This document shows, piece by piece, positions 46,628-55,533 of a stretch of DNA of 64,000 nucleotides; the first letter of the stretch is position 1; each line of letters opens with the position of its first letter. Made by a program: the position numbers and the translations under genes. The stretch spans positions 1 to 64,000 of the forward strand of contig JAEUOU010000001.1 of assembly GCA_016790575.1 (NCBI GenBank), written 5' to 3'. The notes below the pieces were generated by a model. It did not search any database. It was not told where the DNA came from and worked only from the letters and a program-made list of their open reading frames with translations. Origin of the DNA: Burkholderiaceae bacterium (GTDB lineage: Bacteria > Pseudomonadota > Gammaproteobacteria > Burkholderiales > Burkholderiaceae_C).

Positions 46628-48940
46628 ATGACACCGGTTTTTGACGCTCGACGCCGCCTGCTGGCGACCGCGGGGGCGCTGGCGACACTCGCCGCCCTGG
46701 CTTTGGGCCCGGCCACCGCGCAGGCCAATCCATTCGATCTGCCACCGATCGACCGTATCGTGAATTACCAGCCGCGCCAGCCTTTGCAGGTGCTGACGGC
46801 CGACGGACACGAGATCGCCCAGTTTGGTTCGGAACGACGGGAATATGTTCCGCTGGCCCGCATTCCCCGCCAATTGCAGGATGCCGTCCTCGCCGTCGAA
46901 GACGCCCGCTTTCGCGAACACGCGGGCATCGACCCGCGTGGCATGGCCCGCGCCGCCCTCGCGCTGGTCACGGGCGGGCGCCGCCAGGGCGCCAGCACCA
47001 TAACGCAGCAGCTGGTGCGCACCATGCTGCTGACGCGCGAGTTCTCCGTGGAACGAAAGACCAAGGAAATCGTTCTGGCGCTTCGGGTGGAACAGGCGCT
47101 GAGCAAAGACCGAATTCTGGAAATTTACCTCAACGAGATATTTCTTGGACAACGCGCCTACGGCATGGCAGCCGCCGCGCAGACCTACTTCGGCAAGCGG
47201 CTGGAGCAACTGACCCTGGCCGAAAACGCGATGCTGGCCGGTCTGCCACAAAACCCCTACTACGCCAATCCGGTTGCCAATCTGGAACGGGCGACCCAGC
47301 GACAGCGGGTCGTCCTGGAACGCATGCGGGCCACCGGTGTCATCACCGACGCGCAACTGGCGGCCGCCCGTGCCGAAAAACTGGCGCTGCGCCCGCCGGG
47401 CAGCCGATCGGTACCCGCCGGCCACGTGGCCGAAATGGCCCGGCGCGCGGTGGTCGAGCGGTTTGGCACCGAGGCTTACAGCGCCGGGCTGCGGGTCACC
47501 ACCTCACTGCGCGCTGCCGACCAGCGCGCCGCTCACGAAGCGGTGCAGCGTGGTGTCCTGGCGCATGACCGCCGCACCCCGTGGCGCGGCCCCGAGGACG
47601 AAGAGGACCTGCCTGCCAAACTGACCGGTGCCGAACTGGAGCGCGCCGCCGCAGCTGCGTTGAAGGACCATGCCGACGACGAGTTGCTGCGGGTCGCCAT
47701 CGTGTTGCAGGCCAGCGCCCGTGCGGTGGTGGCGCAACTGGCCAGCGGCGAACGCATCACGCTGGAAGGGGAAGGTCTGCGCTGGGCGGCTGCCGCCCTG
47801 GCACCCGGGGCGCGGGCGCCTCTGCAACTGCGCCGAGGCGCTGTGATCCGCGTCACACGGGCCAATGGATCGTCATGGGCCATTTCGCAGTGGCCCGAGG
47901 CCGAGGCCGCCCTGGTCGCGCTGGATCCGCGAACGGGCCGCGTGCGGGCTTTGGTGGGCGGATTCGATTTCGGCCGCCAGCCCTTCAATCACGCCACCCA
48001 GGGCTGGCGACAGCCGGGGTCAGCCTTCAAGCCGGTCCTGTTCTCCGCCGCGCTGGAAGAGCGCATCATGCCGGCCACCGTGGTAGATGACCTGCCGTTC
48101 ACCGCTCCCGACGGCTGGAGCCCCGCCAACGCCGGTGGTGGCTACGCCGGGCCGATCACCGTGCGTGAGGCGCTGGCGCGTTCGAGCAACCTGGCCAGCG
48201 TGCGCATCCTGCAGCACACCGGCATCACCCGCGTGCGCGACTGGGCAGGCCGCCTGGGTCTGGATGCCGCCCGGCAGAGCGACAACCTGACACTGGCGCT
48301 GGGCACAGGCAGCGCAACGCCGATGCAGATGGCACGCGCCTTTGCCACTCTGGCCAACGGGGGCTGGCGGGTCCAGCCCGTGGTCATCGAGCGGATCACC
48401 GACGCGCAAGGCAAGGTGCTGTTCGAAGCGCCCGCGCCCGACCCCCAGACGGAGGACAACCGCGCCGTTTCGGCCCGTAACGCCTGGCTGACCGGCAGCC
48501 TGCTCCAGGAGGTGACCCGCACCGGAACCGCCGCGCGGGTACAGGCCCAGTTGCGTCGGGCCGATCTGTACGGCAAGACAGGCACCACCGACAACGTGGC
48601 CGATGCCTGGTTCGCGGGCTACCACCCCACCCTGTCCGCCACCGTCTGGATGGGACACAGCAAGCCCCGCAGTCTGGGCGACCACGAATCCGGCTCACGC
48701 CTGGCCTTGCCGATCTGGATGGACTTCATGGGCGCGGCGCTCAAGAACGTGCCTGAGCAGCCGCCCGCCGATCCGCCGGAGGGCATCAGCCGGCAGGGCA
48801 GTGACTGGATCTACACCGAATGGCAGCAGGGCGGCTGGGTCGCGCGCCTATCGGACGGACGGGAGCCGGTTTACGCCCCCGCGCCGGGCGAGGCAAACAC
48901 CGTCCCGGCAACACCGGCCGCCGTGTTCAACGCCAACTGA
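46628..48940 (+). CDS. Class A penicillin-binding protein (PBP1A-type)
   Basis: 770 residues. A bifunctional peptidoglycan glycosyltransferase/transpeptidase. The GT51 domain has the catalytic Glu91 in AVLAVEDARFREHAG and GASTITQQLVRTML; the transpeptidase has SxxK Ser465 in PGSAFKP, SSN in ARSSNLAS and KTGTTDN near residue 650. The C-terminal ALPIWMDFMGAALK is as in PBP1A. The N-terminus is odd: three arginines, a short hydrophobic stretch and TAQA, which looks like a cleavable (possibly Tat) signal rather than the usual uncleaved anchor. It may be a paralogue of the main mrcA. Confidence 0.92.
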   Translation: MTPVFDARRRLLATAGALATLAALALGPATAQANPFDLPPIDRIVNYQPRQPLQVLTADGHEIAQFGSERREYVPLARIPRQLQDAVLAVEDARFREHAGIDPRGMARAALALVTGGRRQGASTITQQLVRTMLLTREFSVERKTKEIVLALRVEQALSKDRILEIYLNEIFLGQRAYGMAAAAQTYFGKRLEQLTLAENAMLAGLPQNPYYANPVANLERATQRQRVVLERMRATGVITDAQLAAARAEKLALRPPGSRSVPAGHVAEMARRAVVERFGTEAYSAGLRVTTSLRAADQRAAHEAVQRGVLAHDRRTPWRGPEDEEDLPAKLTGAELERAAAAALKDHADDELLRVAIVLQASARAVVAQLASGERITLEGEGLRWAAAALAPGARAPLQLRRGAVIRVTRANGSSWAISQWPEAEAALVALDPRTGRVRALVGGFDFGRQPFNHATQGWRQPGSAFKPVLFSAALEERIMPATVVDDLPFTAPDGWSPANAGGGYAGPITVREALARSSNLASVRILQHTGITRVRDWAGRLGLDAARQSDNLTLALGTGSATPMQMARAFATLANGGWRVQPVVIERITDAQGKVLFEAPAPDPQTEDNRAVSARNAWLTGSLLQEVTRTGTAARVQAQLRRADLYGKTGTTDNVADAWFAGYHPTLSATVWMGHSKPRSLGDHESGSRLALPIWMDFMGAALKNVPEQPPADPPEGISRQGSDWIYTEWQQGGWVARLSDGREPVYAPAPGEANTVPATPAAVFNAN

Positions 48941-48962
48941 GAGGTGGCGCCGTGCCGATGGC

Positions 48963-49931
48963 TCAGCCACGGCACAGGCGCTCGCGGGCCTGGGCGTATT
49001 CCCGCTTGAAGCGGGCGATCAGCTCGGCCGCCGGCAGGACCTCGCGGATCGCGCCGATGCCTTGGCCACATCCCCAGATGTCCTTCCAGGCTTTGGCGGC
49101 GTTAGCGCCCTCGCCGGTACTGAAATTCATCTTGCTCGGATCGCTGACCGGCAGGTTGTCAGGGTCCATGCCGGCGTTGCGGATGCTGCCCTTGAGGTAG
49201 TTGCCGTGCACCCCGGTGTAGAAATTGGAGTAGACGATGTCGTCGGAATTGCATTCCGTGATCATCTGTTTGTAGCCATCGACCGCGCGCGCCTCCTCGG
49301 TCGCAATAAAGGCCGAGCCGATGTAGGCGAAATCCGCCCCCATCGCCTGCGCGGCCAGGACCGCGCCGCCCGAGGCGATGGAGCCCGACAGCGCCACCGG
49401 GCCGTCGAACCACTCGCGGATTTCCTGGATCATGGCGAACGGACTCTTGACGCTGGCATGGCCACCCGCGCCGGCGGCCACGGGAATGAGGCCGTCGGCG
49501 CCCTTTTCAATGGCTTTTCGGGCAAACACATTGTTGATGACGTCATGCAGCACCACGCCACCCCAGCTGTGCACCGCCTGATTGACGTCCTCGCGCGCAC
49601 CCAGGCTGGTGATGATGATGGGTACCTTGTACTTGGCGCACAGCTGCATGTCGTGCTCCAGCCGGTCGTTGCTTTTGTGCACGATCTGGTTGATGGCAAA
49701 GGGCGCAGCCTTCTGGTCGGGGTGATCCCGGTCATGGGCGGCCAGGGCCTCGGTGATTTCGGCAAGCCACTCATCAAGTTGCGCAGCCGGGCGGGCATTG
49801 AGTGCCGGCATGGACCCCACCACACCGGCCTTGCATTGGGCAATGACGAGCTTGGGGTTGCTGATGATGAACAGCGGCGAACCGATAACCGGAAACGGCA
49901 GGCGATCGAGCGGGGCAGGCAGACGAGACAT
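48963..49931 (-). CDS. Nitronate monooxygenase-family protein
   Basis: 322 residues from ATG 49931. FMN-dependent TIM-barrel enzyme that oxidises nitronates (or, in relatives, acts as 2-nitropropane dioxygenase or enoyl-ACP reductase II). FPVIGSPLFIISNPKLVIAQ at the start, PVAAGAGGHASVKSPFA and ALSGSIASGGAVLAAQAMGA for the flavin phosphate site. It is upstream of nothing related except fatty-acid oxidation genes on the same strand; Burkholderiales often carry it beside acyl-CoA dehydrogenases. Confidence 0.9.
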   Translation of the reverse strand: MSRLPAPLDRLPFPVIGSPLFIISNPKLVIAQCKAGVVGSMPALNARPAAQLDEWLAEITEALAAHDRDHPDQKAAPFAINQIVHKSNDRLEHDMQLCAKYKVPIIITSLGAREDVNQAVHSWGGVVLHDVINNVFARKAIEKGADGLIPVAAGAGGHASVKSPFAMIQEIREWFDGPVALSGSIASGGAVLAAQAMGADFAYIGSAFIATEEARAVDGYKQMITECNSDDIVYSNFYTGVHGNYLKGSIRNAGMDPDNLPVSDPSKMNFSTGEGANAAKAWKDIWGCGQGIGAIREVLPAAELIARFKREYAQARERLCRG

Positions 49932-50067
49932 GGTTTCTCCGAAGTTGCAGCGGATCATTGTGACCACGGCGGGGGGACGCCGGGTGTCAATCGGGGGACA
50001 AGGGAGCGCGGCCGGCGGAACCCGGTCCGCCGCCGCGCCGACGCATCCGAGGCGGGAGGGCTCTGCC

Positions 50068-51858
50068 TCAGAATGCGTCGAGCGCCATCGCCAGCGTGCC
50101 TTCTGCGCCGCTGACGACACTGTCGCGCAGACCCGGGGTGCGGCTGAGCAGGTGGTCACCGTAGAAGCGCGCCGTAGCCACTTTGGCTTGCATGAAGGGC
50201 ACATCGTTGCCCGACGCGATCTGCTCCAGGGCGACCAGCATCGAGCGGCCGAGCTGCCAGCCGGCCATCAGGTTGCCGGCCAGCATCAGGTAGGGCACGC
50301 TGCCCGCGTAGGCGGCGGCCGGGTTGGCGCGCGACTGCGCAGCGATGAAATCGACCACATCCAGGAATGCCTGGCGCGCGGCACGCAGGCGCTGGCCCAG
50401 GGCCTTGGCGTCAGCATGGGCATGTGCCAGCAACTGCGACTCGGTGGCTTCGATCTGCGCGGCGATGGCACGCGCGGTCTGACCACCGTCCCGACCGGTC
50501 TTGCGACCCACCAGGTCATTGGCCTGAATCGCGGTTGTCCCTTCGTAGATGGTGAGAATCTTGGCATCGCGGTAATACTGGGCAGCACCGGTTTCTTCGA
50601 TGAAGCCCATTCCGCCATGGACCTGGACGCCGAGCGAGCTGACCTCCAGACTCATTTCGGTGCTGTAACCCTTGACCAGCGGCACCATGAATTCGTAGAA
50701 GACGGCATTTTGTTTGCGCACTTCGGCATCCGGATGGTGGTGCGCAGCGTCGTAGGCGGCGGCAGCCACACTGGCCATGGCCCGGCAACCCTCGGTAGCG
50801 GCGCGCATGGTCATCAGCATGCGACGCACGTCCGGATGGTGAATGATGGGGCCGGCCGCGTTCAGGCTGCCATCGACCGGGCGGCTTTGGACGCGATCGC
50901 GGGCATAGACGACGGCCTTCTGATAGGCCCGCTCCGAGATGGCGATCCCCTGCACGCCCACCCCATAACGGGCGGCGTTCATCATGATGAACATGTATTC
51001 GAGGCCGCGATTCTCCTGGCCCACCAGGTAACCGATCGCCCCGCCATGGTCGCCGTACTGCAGCACGGCGGTCGGGCTGGCCTTGATGCCCATCTTGTGT
51101 TCGATGCTCACGCAGTGCACATCGTTGCGCGCACCCAGGCTGCCATCGGCATTCACGAGGAATTTGGGCACCACAAACAGGGAGATGCCCTTGACGCCTT
51201 CTGGCGCGCCCTGCACCCGGGCCAGCACCAGATGCACGATGTTCTGTGCCATGTCGTGCTCGCCGTAGGTGATGAAGATCTTGGTGCCGAAGATCTTGTA
51301 GGAGCTGTCAGGCTGCGGCTCGGCACGGGTACGGACTGCGGCCAGATCGCTGCCCGCCTGCGGCTCGGTGAGATTCATGGTTCCGGTCCACTCGCCGGAA
51401 ACGAGCTTTTCGAGATAGACCGCCTTCAGTTCGTCGCTGCCGGCCGTCAGCAGCGCCTCGATCGCCCCATCCGTCAGCAGCGGACAGAGCGCAAAACTCA
51501 TGTTGGCGGCATTGATCATCTCGCCGCAGGCAGCGCCGATCGTCTTGGGCAAGCCCTGCCCGCCGAAGTCGGCCGGGTGCTGCAGCCCTTGCCAGCCACC
51601 GGCAGTGAACTGGGCATAGGCCTCGCGAAAACCCGGTGTGGTGGTGACCTTGCCATCATGGAAAGACGAGGGGTATTTGTCCCCTTCCCAGTTCAGCGGG
51701 GCGATGACCCCCTCGTTGAACTTGGCGCACTCTTCCAGGACGGCCTGCGCGGTCTCCAGCCCGGCATCTTCAAAACCGGGAATACGGGCAACCTGGTCAA
51801 TGCGGGCCAGGTGCTCGATGTTGAACAACATGTCCTTGAGGGGGGCTTGGTAGGTCAT
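50068..51858 (-). CDS. Acyl-CoA dehydrogenase
   Basis: 596 residues from ATG 51858. Longer than classical acyl-CoA dehydrogenases (about 380), with the N-terminal extension and C-terminal helical extension of the DmdC/AcdA-like branch. FAD and substrate motifs [16 protein letters not shown] and [11 protein letters not shown], the catalytic region [20 protein letters not shown] and [20 protein letters not shown] are intact. Substrate unknown; medium- or long-chain or branched acyl-CoA are all possible. Downstream of etfBA, its electron acceptor, but after a terminator. Confidence 0.92.
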   Translation of the reverse strand: MTYQAPLKDMLFNIEHLARIDQVARIPGFEDAGLETAQAVLEECAKFNEGVIAPLNWEGDKYPSSFHDGKVTTTPGFREAYAQFTAGGWQGLQHPADFGGQGLPKTIGAACGEMINAANMSFALCPLLTDGAIEALLTAGSDELKAVYLEKLVSGEWTGTMNLTEPQAGSDLAAVRTRAEPQPDSSYKIFGTKIFITYGEHDMAQNIVHLVLARVQGAPEGVKGISLFVVPKFLVNADGSLGARNDVHCVSIEHKMGIKASPTAVLQYGDHGGAIGYLVGQENRGLEYMFIMMNAARYGVGVQGIAISERAYQKAVVYARDRVQSRPVDGSLNAAGPIIHHPDVRRMLMTMRAATEGCRAMASVAAAAYDAAHHHPDAEVRKQNAVFYEFMVPLVKGYSTEMSLEVSSLGVQVHGGMGFIEETGAAQYYRDAKILTIYEGTTAIQANDLVGRKTGRDGGQTARAIAAQIEATESQLLAHAHADAKALGQRLRAARQAFLDVVDFIAAQSRANPAAAYAGSVPYLMLAGNLMAGWQLGRSMLVALEQIASGNDVPFMQAKVATARFYGDHLLSRTPGLRDSVVSGAEGTLAMALDAF

Positions 51859-51897
51859 GGAATGTCTCCGGGATTCGATCAATCGGGGGGCCGATGG

Positions 51898-51923
51898 AAA
51901 AAAGGGCATCACGGTGGATGCCC
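51898..51923 (-). terminator. Intrinsic terminator after etfA
   Basis: On the minus strand GGGCATC-CACCGT-GATGCCC is followed by six T. It lies 20 bases after the etfA stop and separates etfBA from the acyl-CoA dehydrogenase gene, which then needs read-through or its own promoter. Confidence 0.8.
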
Positions 51924-51942
51924 CTGGAATGGTGGTGGATGC

Positions 51943-52875
51943 TCAAAGCGCCTTGACCAGTTCCGGCACCGCCGCAAACAGGTCGGCCTCCAGGCCGTAG
52001 TCGGCCACGGAGAAGATCGGCGCCTCGGGGTCCTTGTTGATCGCCACGATCACCTTGGAGTCCTTCATGCCGGCCAGGTGCTGGATGGCGCCGCTGATGC
52101 CGGCGGCGATGTACAACTGCGGTGCCACGATCTTGCCGGTCTGGCCGACCTGCAGGTCGTTGGCGGCGTAACCCGCGTCCACCGCGGCACGGCTGGCACC
52201 AATAGCGGCGCCCAGCTTGTCGGCCAGCGGCGTCATCACTTCGTTGAATTTCTCGCTGCTGCCCAGGGCGCGGCCGCCGGAAACGATGATTTTGGCTGCC
52301 GTCAGTTCCGGACGATCACTCTTGGCGATTTCGCTGCCCAGGTAGGTGGTCTTTGCACTCGCTGCCACGGCCGCAACGGTTTCAACGGTGGCGCTGCCGC
52401 CGGTGGCGGCCGCAGCGTCGAATCCGGTGGTCCGCACGGTGATCACCTTGACCGCGTCGGCGCTTTGCACCGTGGCAATGGCGTTGCCGGCGTATATCGG
52501 GCGCTCAAAGGTGTCGGCACTCTCCACCTTGGTGATTTCGCTGATCTGCGCGACATCGAGCCGGGCCGCGACCCGCGGGCCGATGTTCTTGCCCGATGCG
52601 GTGGCCGGCAGCAGGATGTGGCTGTAGGAGGCGGCAAGCGTCAGGATCTGAGCGGTGATGTTTTCCGCCAGGCCATGGGCAAAGCCTTCGCCGTCGGCAT
52701 GCAGGACTTTGGCGACGCCGGCGATCTGCGCGGCGGCGGCCGCTGCGGCGCCAGCGTGGTGGCCGGCCACCAGCACATGCACATCACCGCCGCAGGCTGC
52801 GGCAGCGGTGACGGTGTTGAGCGTTGCACCCTTGATGGAGGTGTTGTCGTGCTCGGCGATGACAAGAGCGGTCAT
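51943..52875 (-). CDS. etfA: Electron transfer flavoprotein alpha subunit
   Basis: 310 residues from ATG 52875. Carries FAD and passes electrons from acyl-CoA dehydrogenases to ETF-ubiquinone oxidoreductase. The C-terminal FAD domain has [40 protein letters not shown] and [19 protein letters not shown]. The start is 37 bases after the etfB stop. Confidence 0.97.
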   Translation of the reverse strand: MTALVIAEHDNTSIKGATLNTVTAAAACGGDVHVLVAGHHAGAAAAAAAQIAGVAKVLHADGEGFAHGLAENITAQILTLAASYSHILLPATASGKNIGPRVAARLDVAQISEITKVESADTFERPIYAGNAIATVQSADAVKVITVRTTGFDAAAATGGSATVETVAAVAASAKTTYLGSEIAKSDRPELTAAKIIVSGGRALGSSEKFNEVMTPLADKLGAAIGASRAAVDAGYAANDLQVGQTGKIVAPQLYIAAGISGAIQHLAGMKDSKVIVAINKDPEAPIFSVADYGLEADLFAAVPELVKAL

Positions 52876-52912
52876 GTTCGGTTTTCCTCGGAATCGTTGC
52901 GGGCGGCGGCGG

Positions 52913-53668
52913 TCAGATGACCTTGGCTTCGTTCTTGAGCTTGTCCACCAGTGTGGCGACATCGGGCACCTTGATGCCGGCGCCCCGCTTGGGTGGTTCG
53001 CAAACCTTCAGGGTTTTCAGGCGCGGGCTCACATCCACACCCAGGTCTTCAGGCTTGACGGTTTCCAGCGGCTTTTTCTTGGCCTTCATGATGTTGGGCA
53101 ATGTCACGTAGCGCGGTTCGTTCAGGCGCAGGTCGGTCGTGATGATTGCAGGCAGGGACACTTCCAGTGTTTCCAGGCCACCGTCGACCTCACGGGTGAC
53201 TTTGGCTTTGTCGCCGGCCAATTCCACCTTCGACGCAAAAGTCGCCTGCGGCAGATCGGCCAGCGCCGCCAGCATCTGGCCGGTCTGGTTGGCGTCGTCA
53301 TCAATGGCCTGTTTGCCAAGGATCACCAGTCCAGGTTGCTCTTTGTCGATGAGCGCTTTGATCAGCTTGGCCACCGCCAGTGGCTGCAGTTCCAGGTCTG
53401 CCGGTGTCTCGACCAGAATTGCGCGGTCCGCGCCGATAGCCATCGCAGTGCGCAGCGTTTCCTGGCACTGCGTCACACCACAGGAAACGGCAATGATCTC
53501 GGTGGCCACGCCTTTTTCCTTCAGGCGAACGGCTTCTTCGACGGCAATCTCGTCAAACGGGTTCATGCTCATCTTGACATTGGCGATGTCAACGCCAGTG
53601 TTGTCGCTCTTGACTCGAACCTTGACGTTGTAGTCCACCACACGCTTGACGGGGACGAGGATTTTCAT
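52913..53668 (-). CDS. etfB: Electron transfer flavoprotein beta subunit
   Basis: 251 residues; binds AMP and forms the heterodimer with EtfA. Begins [20 protein letters not shown], contains [18 protein letters not shown] and [20 protein letters not shown], the recognition and AMP-binding segments. First gene of the etfBA operon; a 20-bp palindrome lies 31-50 bases upstream of the start. Confidence 0.97.
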   Translation of the reverse strand: MKILVPVKRVVDYNVKVRVKSDNTGVDIANVKMSMNPFDEIAVEEAVRLKEKGVATEIIAVSCGVTQCQETLRTAMAIGADRAILVETPADLELQPLAVAKLIKALIDKEQPGLVILGKQAIDDDANQTGQMLAALADLPQATFASKVELAGDKAKVTREVDGGLETLEVSLPAIITTDLRLNEPRYVTLPNIMKAKKKPLETVKPEDLGVDVSPRLKTLKVCEPPKRGAGIKVPDVATLVDKLKNEAKVI

Positions 53669-53698
53669 GACGGCGGCTCCAGGAGTTGGTGTTTTGAT

Positions 53699-53718
53699 TG
53701 ACGTTTACGTAAACGTCA
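53699..53718. promoter_or_regulatory. 20-bp palindromic operator upstream of etfB
   Basis: TGACGTTTACGTAAACGTCA is a perfect palindrome. A -10-like TAGAAT lies immediately upstream on the minus strand (53720-53725), so the transcription start would fall inside the palindrome, as expected for a repressor site. It resembles the ACGT-containing motifs described for the MerR-family regulator LiuR of fatty acid and branched-chain catabolism, which is inference only. Confidence 0.75.
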
Positions 53719-53775
53719 CATTCTAGGACGAATCGCAATGGTCGAATAGAACGATCGTGCTTTTTTCATTATAGG

Positions 53776-53808
53776 TGGCGCAGACTCTTAGTTTAGAGTC
53801 ACGCGCCA
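53776..53808. repeat. Two-part inverted repeat between etfB and the TRAP operon
   Basis: TGGCGC-A-GACTCT, a 6-base centre, then AGAGTC-AC-GCGCCA: two nested 6-bp arm pairs. There is no T-run on either side. It could be an operator or a structural element between the divergent operons. Confidence 0.5.
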
Positions 53809-53840
53809 AAACCCGCTGTCCATGCGACGACATTTGATTT

Positions 53841-53858
53841 ACCGACCGCATGGTTGGT
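53841..53858. promoter_or_regulatory. Imperfect inverted repeat upstream of dctP
   Basis: ACCGACC-GCAT-GGTTGGT, one mismatch between arms, 87 bases before the dctP start. The form is that of a TetR- or GntR-type operator. No regulator gene lies beside it. Confidence 0.35.
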
Positions 53859-53944
53859 TAATTCGGGAAAGCCACTAGAACGAAACCGCAGCCGGGCGGG
53901 TACATTGCGCACTGCAACAAACTGCTGCTTTCGGAGAACCCCGC

Positions 53945-54961
53945 ATGAAGACCTTCGCCCTTTCCGCCGTCACCGCCGCCGCCTTGTTCAGTGCGGGTGG
54001 CGTCAGTGCCCAGACCGTGTTCACGGTGTCCAGCTGGTTGCCACCAACCCACACTCTGAGCATGGCTCAAAAGGAATGGTGCGACCAGCTAGAGAAAAAC
54101 AGTAGCGGGAGAATGAAATGCAACATCTTGCCCAGAGGCGTGACCGCTGCTCCCGGAACCTACGATGCAGTCAAGAACGGCCTGGCCGACATTTCGTACA
54201 CGGTTCATGGCTACACACCGGGGCGCTTTGTGCTGACCCAGATGTCCGAACTACCGTTTCTGGGCAACAACGCGGAACCGGTAGCAGTGGCTTTCAATCG
54301 CATTGCCAGCAAATACCCGGAATTCGCAGCCGAACATGTGGGAGTCAAGGTTCTTTCCTACTTCACCCACGGTCCTGGCATTGTCTTCAACACCAAACGG
54401 CCAATCGCCAAAGTGGAAGACCTTTCCGGTTTGAAGTTTCGGGTCGGTGGCGGCATGGTCAACGAGATTGCCAAGACCCTCGGCATGAACGTCACACTCA
54501 AGCCGGCGCCGGATTCCTATGAGCTGTTGTCCACCGGTGTGATGGATGGGACGCTCTTCCCGGCCGAGTCGACGGAGTCGTTCAAAATCGACAAGATCAT
54601 CCGCCACGCAACAACCTTCCCCGGTGGTCTATACAACACCAGCTTTGTCTTCATGATGAACAGTGCTAAGTTCGACAAGCTGTCGCCGGAAGACAAAAAG
54701 GTCGTCGATGCGCTCAGCGGGGAGCCCGCCGCGCGGATCTTTGGACGCGGCTGGGACAAGGTCGACACCCGCGCGTTTGGACTCATGCAGGCCAACGGCG
54801 TGGTTGTGACCAAGGCGGACGCCAAATTCGTTGCCGACGTCAAGAGCAAAACTGCCGGCCTGGAACAGAACTGGGTGAAGGCCGCCGAAGCAAAGGGACT
54901 TAAGAATGCCTCAAAAGTTCTGGCGGATTTCCGAGCCGAAATCGCCAAACTCGAGAAGTAA
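53945..54961 (+). CDS. TRAP transporter substrate-binding protein (DctP type)
   Basis: 338 residues. A signal peptide (about 1-23, ending VSAQ) is followed by a DctP/TRAP-SBP fold: FTVSSWLPPTHTLSMAQKEW at the start, the core LSGLKFRVGGGMVNEIAKTL in the hinge region with its conserved Arg, and PAESTESFKIDKI. It binds a solute in the periplasm, usually an organic acid, for the DctQM membrane subunits that follow. The substrate cannot be read from sequence. Preceded by a GGAG ribosome-binding site. Confidence 0.92.
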   Translation: MKTFALSAVTAAALFSAGGVSAQTVFTVSSWLPPTHTLSMAQKEWCDQLEKNSSGRMKCNILPRGVTAAPGTYDAVKNGLADISYTVHGYTPGRFVLTQMSELPFLGNNAEPVAVAFNRIASKYPEFAAEHVGVKVLSYFTHGPGIVFNTKRPIAKVEDLSGLKFRVGGGMVNEIAKTLGMNVTLKPAPDSYELLSTGVMDGTLFPAESTESFKIDKIIRHATTFPGGLYNTSFVFMMNSAKFDKLSPEDKKVVDALSGEPAARIFGRGWDKVDTRAFGLMQANGVVVTKADAKFVADVKSKTAGLEQNWVKAAEAKGLKNASKVLADFRAEIAKLEK

Positions 54962-55004
54962 GTCACTCCTAAAAAACTTGATTGTCACCGCGCAAAGGCG
55001 GGCC

Positions 55005-55037
55005 GGCGGTACTTGCAACGCATGTACCGCCTTTTTT
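55005..55037 (+). terminator. Intrinsic terminator between dctP and dctQ genes
   Basis: GGCGGTAC and GTACCGCC form an 8-bp perfect stem with an 11-base loop, followed by six T. It ends 13 bases before the chosen dctQ start and lets the binding protein be made in excess over the membrane subunits. Confidence 0.85.
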
Positions 55038-55050
55038 CCTCGGAGTGTCC

Positions 55051-55533
55051 TTGAAACGCCTTCTTGAAGCGAGCTGCGGTCTTCTGGCCGGGTTAGCACT
55101 CTTCTCCATCATGGCCCTGACCTTCCTCGACGTCAGCGGCCGAAAACTGCTCGATCACTCCATCACCGGATCACTCGAACTGACCGAGTTGCTCATGGTA
55201 GTGGTCATATTTGCCTCGCTGCCACTGGTTTCCTTGCGCGGAGAACATGTTGTGTTCGACTCACTGGATTCCTACCTGCCGGACACTGTCCGTAAAGTTC
55301 AGCGCATCATCGTCAACCTGATCTGTGCAATCGCCTTGATCGGACTGGGCTGGCTGATGTGGAGAACCGGTGGAGACTTCAGTGAAAGTCGGGAGACGAC
55401 TGCCCAACTCGGCATCCTGAAAGCGCCGTTCGTCTACGGCATGGGCATCTTGTGCGCGTTGACCGGTCTCGTGCATCTTTCATTGATCGTGAGCGGTGGC
55501 AACGACTCTAGTAGCGACGGGGGCACGCTGTGA
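55051..55533 (+). CDS. TRAP transporter small membrane subunit (DctQ type)
   Basis: 160 residues from TTG 55051, chosen because CGGAG lies five bases upstream; GTG 55045 is in frame but would overlap that site. Four membrane segments (about 7-27, 43-62, 83-102 and 122-146), as in DctQ, with the family stretch ALTFLDVSGRKLLDHSITGS and the charged loop after TM2. Its stop overlaps the dctM start, so the two are translationally coupled. Confidence 0.85.
   Translation: MKRLLEASCGLLAGLALFSIMALTFLDVSGRKLLDHSITGSLELTELLMVVVIFASLPLVSLRGEHVVFDSLDSYLPDTVRKVQRIIVNLICAIALIGLGWLMWRTGGDFSESRETTAQLGILKAPFVYGMGILCALTGLVHLSLIVSGGNDSSSDGGTL

Noticed and set aside
49753-52920. 1055-codon open frame on the plus strand
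   Set aside because: Runs antisense through the nitronate monooxygenase, acyl-CoA dehydrogenase and etfA genes, all of which have clear motifs on the minus strand.
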